Notes under the pieces: generated by a model
Seen by the model: only the letters and a program-made list of their open reading frames with translations
What the model was told of the DNA's origin: nothing
Databases searched by the model: none
Assembly: GCF_002887775.1 (NCBI RefSeq)
Contig: NZ_LOCM01000023.1
Span: forward strand, 1-59,410
Reading direction: 5' to 3'
DNA length: 59,410 bases
Source of the DNA: Streptococcus penaeicida
GTDB taxonomy: Bacteria; Bacillota; Bacilli; Lactobacillales; Streptococcaceae
Made by a program: the position numbers and the translations under genes
In this document: positions 36,296-46,532 of the stretch, one piece after another
Numbering within the stretch: position 1 is the stretch's first letter
Layout of the letters: each line of letters opens with the position of its first letter

Positions 36296-37204
36296 TTAAG
36301 CTTGTATCATAATAAAAAGTGTTATTAAGATAATGCTTGTAATAATAGTCAATGAATTGATGGTCGCTGGAATAGGGCTTTTACTCCCCAGTTCACGCGC
36401 AAAGAGCGGGGAAACAACAGCTACTGGCGCTAAGAGACAAATGGTTAACATATCTCTAACTATTGCAGATACTGGCAATAAATAGACTAAGGCAATCATG
36501 ATTCCTGACCCCAATAAACGAAGTCCTAGGAGACGACCAATTTCGACAACTTCTTCTCTATTCATCCGAAGATCTACCATAATCCCTAAGACCAACATAG
36601 CCATAAAAGGATTAGCATCAGCACCAATTTTTGCAATGGTTAGGACGGCCGAAGGTAACTCTAGGTGTAGTAAGGCTAGACAGAAACAGAAAAGATAAGT
36701 GCAAAAGGGAACGGAATGGAACAGTTTAGCCAAAAATTTCTTCAAGGTCATGCGTCCGTCCAATTTGGCTAAACCACTAGCCATGGAGACATTGCCACCA
36801 AAGACCATAATAGCATTCCCAATATCAAAAAGTATAACCGTTAGCAAATAAGAGGCGGGGAAGAAACTTTGAACAAAAGGAAATGCAAAATTTCCCACAT
36901 TATAGCCAGCTAACTGAATAATTTCTTGCGAAGCTGCAACGGACTCTTTCCCTCGACTTTTGAGATAGCCAATCAAAAGCATGACAAAATTTGCTAAAAG
37001 GGCAATGAGCATGGGAATAATCAATTGGTTTGTAATGGTGATGGCTTTTGCGGAAATCAATAAAGCACAGGGAAGGGTCACATTCATAACCACTTTGGCC
37101 ATGGCTCTGCCTTCCTTATCCGAGATAATGCCTCCGATTTTAAATAAATAACCTAGCAGGACCACCAGTACAAAAGCGCTAGCTTTGATGAGAATATCTA
37201 ACAT
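36296..37204 (-). CDS. AEC-family transporter near the shikimate genes
   Basis: The start is ATG 37204 (MLDILIKASAFVLVVLLGYL) behind AAGGAG; the longer frame has no site. The 302-residue carrier has ten predicted membrane segments with the NVTLPCALL and YNVGNFAFPFVQSFFP pattern of auxin-efflux/malate-type carriers. It lies 108 bases after the fusion flavoenzyme gene on the same strand. It could export or import the organic acid that enzyme handles. No strong terminator separates the two. Confidence 0.82.
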   Translation of the reverse strand: MLDILIKASAFVLVVLLGYLFKIGGIISDKEGRAMAKVVMNVTLPCALLISAKAITITNQLIIPMLIALLANFVMLLIGYLKSRGKESVAASQEIIQLAGYNVGNFAFPFVQSFFPASYLLTVILFDIGNAIMVFGGNVSMASGLAKLDGRMTLKKFLAKLFHSVPFCTYLFCFCLALLHLELPSAVLTIAKIGADANPFMAMLVLGIMVDLRMNREEVVEIGRLLGLRLLGSGIMIALVYLLPVSAIVRDMLTICLLAPVAVVSPLFARELGSKSPIPATINSLTIITSIILITLFIMIQA

Positions 37205-37312
37205 TTTAACTCCTTTTTTACCTTTACTAGTATACCACATTCTCAGCTCGGCCATTGAACCAATCAAAAAGCCAAATGATCACTCACCTGAGCTTTTGCT
37301 AGAGGAAATTCT

Positions 37313-40219
37313 TTAGATTTTGGCTGCCAGACTTTCGGCTGCTAATTTACCTGAAGTAAGGGCCCAAGCATTGTTTGCCCCTGATGGCGAGTCTGTTCCC
37401 ATAACCCCACCAACGACTTCTCCGGCCGCATAGAGACCTGAAATAACATGGCCTTTACTGTTTTCAACTTCCAGCTTATCGTTAACCACAAGTCCACCCA
37501 TGGTTGTGGCAAAACGTGGACGTTGCTCAATCATGTAGTAAGGACCTTGGCCGACTTTTTCTTGTAAAAAGCGGAGCTCACGGTGGAAGTCTTGGTCTTG
37601 ACCAGCTTCAACAAAGCCGTTGTAACGAGTTACCGTTTCAGCAAGGCTAGTAGCATCCATTCCTGCCAATTCAGCTAATTCTTCAAGGGTATCAGCGTGG
37701 AAGAGATATGGCGTTGTTTGGCCGTTAGCTGCTAACCATGATTCAACTTCAGCTTCTGAGATACCACCTTCAGCAATTTCTTTACGAAAGACATCAAAAT
37801 GACTTTGATCTAGAAGAAGGTACAATAATTTAGCTTTTTGTTCCATCAGCACCTCTAGGATGTCATGGTTACTTGCACGTTCATTAACCACGCGCTGACC
37901 GTCGGTGTTGACTAAGAGACCATTTTGTTTAAGTACAACTAAGTTACCACCAATGGTTGATTTAGCATAACCTGGTGCTACTTCGACCCCATTTGGATAG
38001 ATTTTACCAAATTCCATCAGACGACTTGCGGCATCAATCTCTGGGACTTGCGCCATCATTAAACCTTCACCCATTGATGAGCTTGTTCCGTAGAAGAGAA
38101 CACCCTTAAGTTCATCTGTAAGAAGGGCCTTGTTATTACCGTAACCACCTGTTGTTAAGATAACCCCTTTGGTTTGGATGCGGTGGGTTTTACCTGTTTC
38201 TTCTACCGCTACTAAGCCTGTTACATTCCCTTGGCCGTCATGTAAGAGTTTCTCTGCTTTTGTTTGTAATAGTAAGGTCACGCCTGATGCTGCCATTTTT
38301 GAACGGACTGTATCTGCGAAGCCATGTCCCCCATGGGCATAAGCCAATTCACGGTCTTTACGATACTCGGCTAAGATATGCAAGCCTTTGTCATACTGAA
38401 CACCGATATAATCGTGAACCCAGTCTGTTGCTTGGCCAACATTTTCGGTTAATAGGCTAAGCAATTCTGGGACGTTTTTATGGTTACCATTGGCCATGAA
38501 GTCTTCGTACATAAGTTCTGGACTGTCATCTTGAACGCCTTCTTCAAGTTGTAAACGTGAACCCATAACCACTTGGTTACCACCGGATACGGAGATGGCA
38601 CCACCGATAAAGCTGAGTTTTTCAACGAGGGTAACTTTTAAGCCCAACTCATCAGCTCTAAGGGCAGCAGCAATTCCAGCTGCCCCACCACCAACGACAA
38701 CAAGGTCAGCAGCTTCTTCAACCACTTCTGTTGAACGGACCACTGTTGGTTTTGGACGCGCTTTTAAGACATCAACGGCATCTTGTCCACTGGCTTCAAG
38801 AACGGCATCAGATACCCCATCAATAACCCCTTGGCTAGTTGAGGATGCTCCAGAAACGGCATCAACATTAAGGGTTTGGAAATCAATGATTTGTTTTGGC
38901 ATTTTTTCAAAGACCAAATCAGAAAGTCCAGCTGATTCACCAGCACTGTCAATTTCAATTGCTGTGATAGCTGAATCACTAAAGGTAACTTTCATTGGCA
39001 ACTCACTGTTATGTCCATGAGCCATGACACGATACTCACCAGCTTTATATTCCAATGGTTTAGTCATCAATTCTTTGAGACGCTCCGCTTTTTTAGCTTC
39101 TGCAACTGTGTCTTTCACCAAGAAGAAGGTGTCATCCATAAATTTCCACAATGGGGTAGGGATAACTAATTTTTCCCGGTCATGTATATCAGCATATGCA
39201 GGAACTTGTTGGTCAGCTATGGTGGCTTGGGCCCAATCATTCTCTACCAGGTATCCTTTTGCGATAGCTACTAAGTCGTAACCTGCTGCTAAGGCATCTT
39301 CAGCATCGGCTTTTTGTAAGATGCCGCCAACGCCCATGACTGGAACTTGGGATAATTTTTCTGATTTGAGGCTGTGGTATTTGGCGATGGTTGGCTCTAA
39401 GTCATTGGTATCAACGATTGATGTTCTGAGATAGGCTCCCATTGAGAAGTGAACATAGTCAAGTCCTTCTTCTGCCAAAGTATTGAGCAGGTACATGCTG
39501 TCTTCGAAGTGAATACCTGGTTCTTCCAATTCTTCTGGTGAAAAACGGTATCCGATAATGAAGTTGTCTACTCCTTCTTCTTTAACGGCTTGGTGGGCTG
39601 CTTTTAATACTTCCAAGGGGAATTTAGCTCGTTTTTCTCGGCTGCCACCCCAAGCATCTTGTCGACGGTTAGAATGTGGCGAAAAGAATTGTTGTAAAAG
39701 ATAGGTATTTGCACCATGGAGTTCGACACCATCAAAGCCTGCTTTAATAGCACGTCGAACAGCTTCTTTAAAGTTGGCAACCATTTCCAAGACTTCTTGG
39801 TGAGTCATTTCGGTTGGTACTGGTGCATTTGGACGAAGGGCTGCTACTGCTGAGGCAGAAATAGGGTTAGCACCGCCATTCATCTCTGGCCAAGCCATAC
39901 GTCCGGCGTGATAGATTTGAATTAAGGCTTTTGATCCTTTATTTTTGATGGCTTGTGTGAGACGACTTAAGCCTTCAATTTTATCATCATGGTCAATACC
40001 TAGTGCACCGAAGAAACCACGGCCTTTGTCTTCAACAAAAGCACTTTCAACGATGATTGTTCCTGCTGTACCAGAACGTTCTGCGTAATATTTAATCAAT
40101 TCTTCAGTGATAGAACCGTCAAAATAAGCTGATTGTGTCGTCATAGGTGCCATGGCGATGCGATTTTTTAAAGACTGTCCATTTGGTAATGTTAGCTGAT
40201 CAAGTAATTCTTTGGTCAT
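37313..40219 (-). CDS. Fusion flavoenzyme: OYE-like + FMN_bind + fumarate-reductase-type FAD domain
   Basis: The 968-residue soluble protein has three parts. Residues about 5-360 are an Old-Yellow-Enzyme TIM barrel (KNRIAMAPMTTQSAYF, HAGRM, GFDGVELHGANTYLLQQF). Residues about 390-480 are an FMN_bind domain with the flavinylation-type motif DAVSGASST. Residues about 505-966 are a FAD_binding_2 flavoprotein (VVVGGGAAGIAAALRADELG, IEQRPRFATTMGGLVV, SGANNAWALTSGKLAAESL). There is no signal peptide or Fe-S cysteine cluster. The order matches NADH-dependent soluble enoate reductases of the acrylate/cinnamate type. It follows aroD by 14 bases, so the substrate may be shikimate-derived. Confidence 0.88.
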   Translation of the reverse strand: MTKELLDQLTLPNGQSLKNRIAMAPMTTQSAYFDGSITEELIKYYAERSGTAGTIIVESAFVEDKGRGFFGALGIDHDDKIEGLSRLTQAIKNKGSKALIQIYHAGRMAWPEMNGGANPISASAVAALRPNAPVPTEMTHQEVLEMVANFKEAVRRAIKAGFDGVELHGANTYLLQQFFSPHSNRRQDAWGGSREKRAKFPLEVLKAAHQAVKEEGVDNFIIGYRFSPEELEEPGIHFEDSMYLLNTLAEEGLDYVHFSMGAYLRTSIVDTNDLEPTIAKYHSLKSEKLSQVPVMGVGGILQKADAEDALAAGYDLVAIAKGYLVENDWAQATIADQQVPAYADIHDREKLVIPTPLWKFMDDTFFLVKDTVAEAKKAERLKELMTKPLEYKAGEYRVMAHGHNSELPMKVTFSDSAITAIEIDSAGESAGLSDLVFEKMPKQIIDFQTLNVDAVSGASSTSQGVIDGVSDAVLEASGQDAVDVLKARPKPTVVRSTEVVEEAADLVVVGGGAAGIAAALRADELGLKVTLVEKLSFIGGAISVSGGNQVVMGSRLQLEEGVQDDSPELMYEDFMANGNHKNVPELLSLLTENVGQATDWVHDYIGVQYDKGLHILAEYRKDRELAYAHGGHGFADTVRSKMAASGVTLLLQTKAEKLLHDGQGNVTGLVAVEETGKTHRIQTKGVILTTGGYGNNKALLTDELKGVLFYGTSSSMGEGLMMAQVPEIDAASRLMEFGKIYPNGVEVAPGYAKSTIGGNLVVLKQNGLLVNTDGQRVVNERASNHDILEVLMEQKAKLLYLLLDQSHFDVFRKEIAEGGISEAEVESWLAANGQTTPYLFHADTLEELAELAGMDATSLAETVTRYNGFVEAGQDQDFHRELRFLQEKVGQGPYYMIEQRPRFATTMGGLVVNDKLEVENSKGHVISGLYAAGEVVGGVMGTDSPSGANNAWALTSGKLAAESLAAKI

Positions 40220-40233
40220 ATCTCTTCCTTTTC

Positions 40234-40989
40234 CTAGTTCAATTTAAAGGTTGTCAAAATTTGGCGTAATAAGGCAACTGGAACCTGTCCTGGAGCTGAT
40301 GCCTCTTGTGCGGCACCAAAGGTTGCGGCAGAGCCAAAAGCCTCTCCAGAAACACGTGTTACCATTCCCAGTGAGCCCATCGACATAGTAATCAAGGGTT
40401 GTTCAAGTTTTTGTCTTGCTTGGGCTGTTGCGGCCATTAAGGTCAAAACATCTTGATTGCTTTGTGGCATCACCGCAATCTTACAGATGTCAGCACCCTT
40501 TTCTTCCATCAAAGTTAGGCGTTCAACAATGGTTTCTTGACTTGGTGTTTTATCGAAATCATGGTTACACATAATGATTTTGATCTCTTTTTCATGTGCT
40601 TTTGTGATTAAGTCTGCGACTCCAGCTTCTGGCATAAAGAGTTCCACGTCTAATAAATCAAGACTACCATTCTCAATTAATTCTTGATAGAGTTGGAAAT
40701 AGGATTCATCAGATAAGGGACAAACGCCACCTTCCTTGTGTGTTCTAAAGGTCACCAGAAGGGGTTTAGCTAATGTTGCTTTAACTTGTTTTGACAAACG
40801 AGCCACTTCTGCAAAGTCTTGGACTTTTTCAAAATGATCAATCCGCCATTCCACAAAATCACAATCAATCTGACTTATTTCTTCGGCAGCTTGGATAATA
40901 GCCTCTGTATTTTTGGCGACGATGGGTACGATAATTTTAGGTTGACCTTGGCCAATGACCAAATCTCCAATTGTTACTGTTTTTACCAT
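40234..40989 (-). CDS. aroD: 3-dehydroquinate dehydratase, type I
   Basis: The start is ATG 40989 (MVKTVTIGDLVIGQGQPKI) behind AGGAAAGG; the longer frame is leader. The 251-residue class I enzyme forms a Schiff base through Lys in ICKIAVMP, and the general base His is in IMCNHDFDKT. It interconverts 3-dehydroquinate and 3-dehydroshikimate. Its linkage to aroE, two permeases and a dehydratase-like gene rather than to other aro biosynthesis genes suggests a catabolic duty. Confidence 0.94.
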   Translation of the reverse strand: MVKTVTIGDLVIGQGQPKIIVPIVAKNTEAIIQAAEEISQIDCDFVEWRIDHFEKVQDFAEVARLSKQVKATLAKPLLVTFRTHKEGGVCPLSDESYFQLYQELIENGSLDLLDVELFMPEAGVADLITKAHEKEIKIIMCNHDFDKTPSQETIVERLTLMEEKGADICKIAVMPQSNQDVLTLMAATAQARQKLEQPLITMSMGSLGMVTRVSGEAFGSAATFGAAQEASAPGQVPVALLRQILTTFKLN

Positions 40990-41188
40990 ATCTTTAATAC
41001 CTTTCCTATTCTCATGAAAGCTTCTGGACCACATTCTACCAACTAACAAAATCAGCCGATGATAAATGTGATACTTTTCACTAATAGTATAGCATGAGGA
41101 ATTTTTAAAATCTAATGCATCTTTTTTTGTGAATCAATAGATAATTTTTATAGATTACATGGACCAAAATTTCTGAAAGATAAACAAA

Positions 41189-41216
41189 AACAGCATGACT
41201 AAGCATGCTGTTCTTC
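41189..41216 (-). terminator. Terminator after aroE
   Basis: AACAGCATG-N6-CATGCTGTT is followed on the minus strand by TTTGTTT. It separates the transporter/aroE unit from the aroD unit. Confidence 0.75.
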
Positions 41217-41222
41217 TTATCT

Positions 41223-42106
41223 TTAGTTTTCTTCCTTAAAAAGTAAGTCTTTAATGTAATCTACTGGCATATCTTCACCTGTAAAGAGTTTGAAGGCTTC
41301 AGCACCTTGATAGAGCATCATACCTAGACCATTAATGCTTTTTTAGCGCCATGTTCTTTAGCAAATTTCAAAAGTTTTGTTTCTGCTGGGCTGTAAACCA
41401 CATCAAAGACAACTAAATCAGGACGAATCACTTCTGGATCATTGATTAAACTTAAATCTTCCAATGGTTTCATCCCAACACCAGTAGCATCGATATAAAT
41501 AGATGATTCAGCGATGGATTGTTTAAAGGCAGCATCATCAGCTAAATCGGTTACGCTAGCTTTAGTATTTGTTCTACTGTTAATTTTTTCAACAGTTTTT
41601 TCAGCATTGGCATAAGCAGCATCCTTAGGATTAAAGATACGGACTTCTTTAGCCCCATCCAAACCAAGTTGAACAGCAATGGCTGTACCTGCACCACCTG
41701 CACCAGCAAGGGTAATAATTTGGTCTTTAATGTCCACCCCTTCTTCAGCAAGGGCACGTACAGCACCTGTACCATCAGTAACATGACCAACCAAGTGACC
41801 TTTACCATCTTTGTTCACAACTGTATTAACAGCACCAACAAGCTCAGCTGCTGGTGAGATTTCATCCAAATAAGGAATGATGGCTTGTTTATTAGGCATG
41901 GAGACATTTGAACCACGGATTCCTAAAGCTCGGATTCCTTGAACAGCATCTTTTAATTCTTCGTTACCAACTTCAAATGCAAGATAAGCATAGTCTAGTC
42001 CGAGTTTGGCAAATGCTTCATTGTGCATCTTTGGTGATAAACTATGGCGAATTGGTGTCGCAATTAACGAAATAAGTAAAGTGTGACCTGATAAACGTTC
42101 TGACAT
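41223..42106 (-). pseudogene. aroE: Shikimate dehydrogenase, frameshifted near the 3' end
   Basis: ATG 42106 opens [20 protein letters not shown] with the substrate site [16 protein letters not shown] (catalytic Lys and Asp types), VNTVVNKDG and the nucleotide loop [16 protein letters not shown]. The frame breaks at about 41336 after GAKKA. One added base restores [20 protein letters not shown] to the TAA ending at 41223, giving 294 codons, the full AroE length. AroE/YdiB-type enzymes oxidise shikimate or quinate with NAD(P). The gene is probably intact in the organism. Confidence 0.9.
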
Positions 42107-42118
42107 AATAATACCTCT

Positions 42119-43354
42119 CTATTGATTAAGACTGATAATGTTAGTTTCTGATAAGAAAACTTTTTTATAACGATAAGCAACAATTGATAGAACACAAGTT
42201 CCAAGTAGTGCTAAGCCAACAACTAGATAAAAGACCAAGCGAATATTATTTTCGGCCAAGATACCCGTAATATAGGGTGAACCCATAACAGAAACTGATG
42301 TCGCTAATGAATAGTAACTGGTCACCAGACCTCTTCTTTGTGGGAAAAAGTCTAATAAAGTCGCTAGCCCCAATTGCCAGATACCACCAGCAGCAAAGAA
42401 ACCAATGGCAAACGTAGCAAAAATTAAGGTGTAAATTGTTGGAAAGACCAACATAGCTGTTAAAGCAAGTGCTGAAATAGTGGTACAAAAGATCATGTAA
42501 GCCACAACATTAACACCACGTTTAACAACGGCTGATGTGATAAAGACTGAAACGAAAGAAAAGATACTATAAAGACTGACAAACATTAAGCTATCCGTTC
42601 TGGCAATACCAACAACACTCTCTGCAAAGGTCGGAATCCAAATAATAAAAATATTAAATAGAGAAACTGAAACTAGAGAAAAGACTAGTAAACAAACCCC
42701 TTCAATAGCAAATTGTGATTGGTTCCATAAAGGTTTGGCAGAAGCCAATAGCTCAGCTTCGGAGACCACTTCTTTATTTGTATCTTTTTGCAATTTAGGA
42801 AATGGTAATTTCAAGAGTAATAAGGCATTGCCTGCTAAAAAGAGAGCAGCAGCAATGAAAGTCCAGCCAAAATAGAAATGATTGCGAAGTAAAAAGCTGG
42901 TCACTAGAGGCAGTAAAAATTGTCCTACGGAGATAAAGGCTTTATTAAGAACTGAAAGGGCACTGTTACTATTATGCTCCTCGAAAGCCTCAACGACAAC
43001 CGGATATGTGGCAGTATCTAAGAAAGAATTACCAATACCGGCAAAGATTGCAAAAACAAATGCCATCATGTAGTTGGTTGAAAAAATTAATCCTAAATAG
43101 AAAATGATGTAAGATAAAACACCTAACAAAACTGCCTTACGGCGACCCAGAGCATCAGAAATTAAACCAGCCAAGTTAACACTCAAAACACGACCAAAGC
43201 CGATGGCACTAATGACTAAGGTAATTTGACTGATAGACGCTTGCCATCTACCTTCTAAGATAACCATATTTTGAGAAATAATAATGGCGGCAATTCCTTG
43301 AAAAATATAGTTGATATAAAGTGCCCCAATGGTCGGCACATACTTATTTTTCAT
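42119..43354 (-). CDS. MFS permease 1 of the shikimate cluster
   Basis: This 411-residue transporter has twelve membrane segments. The MFS loop motif is in NLAGLISDALGRRKAVLLG between helices 2 and 3. It is paralogous to the next gene upstream (both begin with NKY-N/V and contain YFCHG/NYIFQGI(Q/A)AIIISQN). Its stop lies 12 bases before aroE. Two similar permeases occur together in Listeria qui-type loci; here they would import quinate and shikimate. Confidence 0.88.
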   Translation of the reverse strand: MKNKYVPTIGALYINYIFQGIAAIIISQNMVILEGRWQASISQITLVISAIGFGRVLSVNLAGLISDALGRRKAVLLGVLSYIIFYLGLIFSTNYMMAFVFAIFAGIGNSFLDTATYPVVVEAFEEHNSNSALSVLNKAFISVGQFLLPLVTSFLLRNHFYFGWTFIAAALFLAGNALLLLKLPFPKLQKDTNKEVVSEAELLASAKPLWNQSQFAIEGVCLLVFSLVSVSLFNIFIIWIPTFAESVVGIARTDSLMFVSLYSIFSFVSVFITSAVVKRGVNVVAYMIFCTTISALALTAMLVFPTIYTLIFATFAIGFFAAGGIWQLGLATLLDFFPQRRGLVTSYYSLATSVSVMGSPYITGILAENNIRLVFYLVVGLALLGTCVLSIVAYRYKKVFLSETNIISLNQ

Positions 43355-43395
43355 TGAATGATACTCCTTGCATAATATTCTTTAAACGTTATGTC

Positions 43396-44673
43396 TTAGT
43401 CTTTTTTTGAATTGGAGAAGACTGGAACACCAAAGATATGGCCGTAACGTTTACCAGCAACCATCATTAAAGCTGCTGAAGCAAAGCCACATACTGATAC
43501 GAATAACATGATTAAATCTGCACGGTTAGCAGCAATTAATTTAGAAGCTAACATCGGTACAATGTATGATCCAAGTGCCATAACAAAGTAATAGATACTT
43601 GTATTACGACCTTTATTTTTATCAAAGAATTGGTTAAGAACAGCATTCCCCATTTGTAATAAGCCACCTGCAGCGAAGAAACCAATGATAATACCTGCAA
43701 AAGTTAAGGTTGCTGCTGTTGGAACAAAGTATACTAGTAATCCAGCAAGGCCAGCAAAGATTGGACTGATAACAAGCAAGGCAATATCGCGAATACCACG
43801 CGCCATTAAGAAGGCAAAGACGATTGTGGCAATTAAACCACCCAATTGGTAGTAAGAAGTAACAGCTGCTGCTCCTGTTTCTGACATGTGAATAACATTC
43901 TGTGCATACAATTTAGATGCCTGTTGGAATAAGTAGAACGTTGAGTAAATGGTAAAAGCAAAAGCTGATAAGATAACACCATCAATAGCAAAGTTAGCAG
44001 AATTTTGACGACTAGCTGTTTGGTTAGTTGTTGTTTGCGCTGTACTTTGTTTGGCTTCGAGAATTTTGATGGCTTCACGAGCTGAAACATTTTGTTCTTT
44101 GCGAATATCATTATCAGGGAAACGAGCGATTAAGACACCTACTAAAACGACAATACTAAGGATGAAAGGAACCATGATTCCAATTTCAGTAGCCATTTTA
44201 TGACTAACTAAGTAAGCTACAAATAATGGGTAAAGCATTGATGATACTGAGATGAAAGCTTTACTGAAGATTGAAGCTGTTGATTTGTTTTCAGGGTACA
44301 TTTCAAACAAAGCTGGGTTAATGGCACCATCATAAAGAGATGTCATCGCACCACCGATAAAGGCTAAGATATTGGCCATCATTAAGTTTGTTGCAATTAA
44401 GAAAGAACCAAACATAATCACATAACCAATAAGACCTAAAACGATAAGGGGTTTACGACCAACTTTATCTGATAAAGCACCAGAGAATGTCAGGAAGGAA
44501 ATCTTACCTAAACCTGTCCAAGCAATAACCGCAAAAACGGCTGCGGCAGCAACACCCCATTTATGAGCGAAGAAATCTGCATTTTGTGAAATAATGATGG
44601 CTTGAATCCCATGACAGAAATAAGTCATCCATAATAGGATCGCTGTAAAATTGTACTTGTTGTTCTTAAACAT
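43396..44673 (-). CDS. MFS permease 2 of the shikimate cluster
   Basis: This 425-residue transporter has twelve membrane segments and a central cytosolic loop (EAKQSTAQTTTNQTASRQNS). The motif SGALSDKVGRKPLIVLG marks the MFS fold. It is a paralogue of the 411-residue permease, 41 bases away. Together with the SDR, dehydratase and aroE genes it forms one unit reading leftwards from the LysR divide. Substrate (shikimate or quinate) is inferred. Confidence 0.88.
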   Translation of the reverse strand: MFKNNKYNFTAILLWMTYFCHGIQAIIISQNADFFAHKWGVAAAAVFAVIAWTGLGKISFLTFSGALSDKVGRKPLIVLGLIGYVIMFGSFLIATNLMMANILAFIGGAMTSLYDGAINPALFEMYPENKSTASIFSKAFISVSSMLYPLFVAYLVSHKMATEIGIMVPFILSIVVLVGVLIARFPDNDIRKEQNVSAREAIKILEAKQSTAQTTTNQTASRQNSANFAIDGVILSAFAFTIYSTFYLFQQASKLYAQNVIHMSETGAAAVTSYYQLGGLIATIVFAFLMARGIRDIALLVISPIFAGLAGLLVYFVPTAATLTFAGIIIGFFAAGGLLQMGNAVLNQFFDKNKGRNTSIYYFVMALGSYIVPMLASKLIAANRADLIMLFVSVCGFASAALMMVAGKRYGHIFGVPVFSNSKKD

Positions 44674-44712
44674 CTTTTCTCCTTTGCAAGCCTGACTAAG
44701 CAGACTCCTTAA

Positions 44713-45570
44713 TTACTTGTTAGCTTTGATGCGCTCTAGGTAGGCGTTGTGCTCTTTTTCAGCATATTCACGACGTCCACCAGGTTTTGGTGTTTGGTCA
44801 CCCATCATAATGCCGAAGCCACCTTCAACACGTAACTCATGACCATTTGTATAGTCTGAACGATCACTTGCTAGATAAAGAACAGCATTAGCAATATCCA
44901 TAGTGTTACCAATACGTTTATTGGCTGTTAAAGCTTTGCGTCCTTTTTCAACTTCAGGATCCGCATAGAAAGCTTCTGATAGTGGTGTTTTTACAAAACA
45001 TGGTTGAATACAGTTACTGCGAACACCAAATTGCCCCCACTCAGCAGCCATTTGACGAGACATCATATTAACGCCTGCTTTAGTGGAACTATAAGCTGCA
45101 GAATAAGTTTCTGGGAAGACAGAAGCGATGGTTGAGACATGAACCATGTTTCCTTTGCCTTGTTTAATCATTTGACGACCAAAACGTTGAGATACCAAGA
45201 AATAACCTGTTAAGTTGATATCTACTGTTTGCCGCCATTCTTCCAAGGGTAAATCTTCTAAAGGACAGGCACGAAGCATTGCTGCCGTATTAACCAAAAT
45301 GTCAACCTGACCAAATGTTTCCACAGATTTAGCAACTGCATTGTCAACAGCTTCTTCTGACGTTGAGTTAGTGACAATTGCTAGTGTTTCAACACCGTAA
45401 GTGTCTGAAATTTCTTTAGCGTAAGCATTAAGCTCTTCTTCTTTGATATCAAGAAGGACGATTTTAACCCCTTGCTTAGCAAATTCTTGAACGATTGTTT
45501 TTCCCATACCGCCGACAGCTCCTGTAACTGCTGCGACTTTACCTTCCAAACCTAACCATTGTTCTGTCAT
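44713..45570 (-). CDS. Short-chain dehydrogenase/reductase
   Basis: This 285-residue SDR has the cofactor motif TGAVGGMGKT (about 16-25) and the acidic end of beta-2 in LLDIKEEE, which favours NAD(H). NTAA (about 88-91) matches the NNAG-type motif, and the catalytic set is Ser in HVSTIASV and YSSTK. A charged C-terminal tail (REYAEKEHNAYLERIKANK) extends beyond the usual length. In this operon it may act on a hydroxyl of quinate, shikimate or a dihydro derivative. Confidence 0.88.
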   Translation of the reverse strand: MTEQWLGLEGKVAAVTGAVGGMGKTIVQEFAKQGVKIVLLDIKEEELNAYAKEISDTYGVETLAIVTNSTSEEAVDNAVAKSVETFGQVDILVNTAAMLRACPLEDLPLEEWRQTVDINLTGYFLVSQRFGRQMIKQGKGNMVHVSTIASVFPETYSAAYSSTKAGVNMMSRQMAAEWGQFGVRSNCIQPCFVKTPLSEAFYADPEVEKGRKALTANKRIGNTMDIANAVLYLASDRSDYTNGHELRVEGGFGIMMGDQTPKPGGRREYAEKEHNAYLERIKANK

Positions 45571-45624
45571 GATATTACCTGTCTTTCTATTATAGCTTAT
45601 TTTAGAGTAATTGCCGATAGCCTT

Positions 45625-46461
45625 TTAAACCAACTGTTCTGGCCAAGCTTCCTTGAGCACCTTAACCGTATTGTCATATGTATGTTGACTAGCATAATCT
45701 AAGCCTTGAGCCAAGATAGCATCTGAAATCACTTCAACACCAATCACCTTAGGTTTAATTCCCGCTTCCTTGATCATCTTAACAAAACCAAGAGTGTCCT
45801 TAGCCCCTGTTCCTGGAGCCAAACGGTCATGCATTGATTCGTCTCGGAGAATGGCTGCCGCATATGGGCGATCATAAGCATCATTGATTTGAATCGAGAT
45901 AACCTTAGCGGCTTGCTCAGCTGTAAGCTGACGATAAGGTTGGTCAGCACGGACCCAGTGCCAAGTGTCAAGAATTAACATGGCATTATCACAGCCAGAG
46001 GCGTCTACCACCGCATAGGCTTTGTCAAAATCTGGGAGACCACTGTAAGGCATTGGTTCAACACCAATAATTAAATCACCAGCACGTCCACAAAGTTCTT
46101 TTAATTTTTGAGCAGTATACTCAATGGAATAGTTTTCCATCAAGCCACAATTGATGTGACCAACATTGAAAAGACGACACATATGGAAACACATTTGTTC
46201 TTTGTATTTTTGTTCATAAGAACGATGTTCCTCAGCCCACTGAACAATATACTCTACTTCAGTGACTTTAATGTCATATTTTGCTAAGATAGCCAAGATA
46301 TCTTGGTCTGTTAAACCTTCATTTAAGGCATCGACATAAGTTTCTGCACGAAGGCCAATCCCTTCGTAACCTGCTTCTTTTGCAGCTTTGACACGATCTT
46401 CAAAGAGACATGTTTCTCCTAGTGTCCAAGAGCTAATGGTGATAGGTGATTCTTTTGACAT
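45625..46461 (-). CDS. Xylose-isomerase-like TIM barrel; 3-dehydroshikimate dehydratase candidate
   Basis: This 278-residue AP-endonuclease-2-type TIM barrel has metal-ligand candidates Glu in LIIGVEPMPY, Asp and His in LILDTWHWVR, His/Glu in IGVEVISDAI, and a GCDNAM... loop. Divalent-metal 3-dehydroshikimate dehydratases that form protocatechuate share this fold. First position in an operon with aroE and shikimate-type permeases, opposite a LysR gene, supports that role. A sugar-phosphate isomerase or epimerase is the alternative. Confidence 0.72.
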   Translation of the reverse strand: MSKESPITISSWTLGETCLFEDRVKAAKEAGYEGIGLRAETYVDALNEGLTDQDILAILAKYDIKVTEVEYIVQWAEEHRSYEQKYKEQMCFHMCRLFNVGHINCGLMENYSIEYTAQKLKELCGRAGDLIIGVEPMPYSGLPDFDKAYAVVDASGCDNAMLILDTWHWVRADQPYRQLTAEQAAKVISIQINDAYDRPYAAAILRDESMHDRLAPGTGAKDTLGFVKMIKEAGIKPKVIGVEVISDAILAQGLDYASQHTYDNTVKVLKEAWPEQLV

Positions 46462-46532
46462 GATAAGTCCTCCAAAAGTTTGTTAATCTTTTAACATTCA
46501 TTTACAAATTTATTATAAGTTAAAAAAATCAC

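Noticed and set aside
38595..39020. 141-codon plus-strand frame inside the fusion flavoenzyme gene
   Set aside because: It is antisense to the conserved FAD/FMN domains, with no start signal.
41223..41336. aroE as a genuinely truncated enzyme
   Set aside because: The missing C-terminal helix is encoded intact one frame away and is followed by a terminator.
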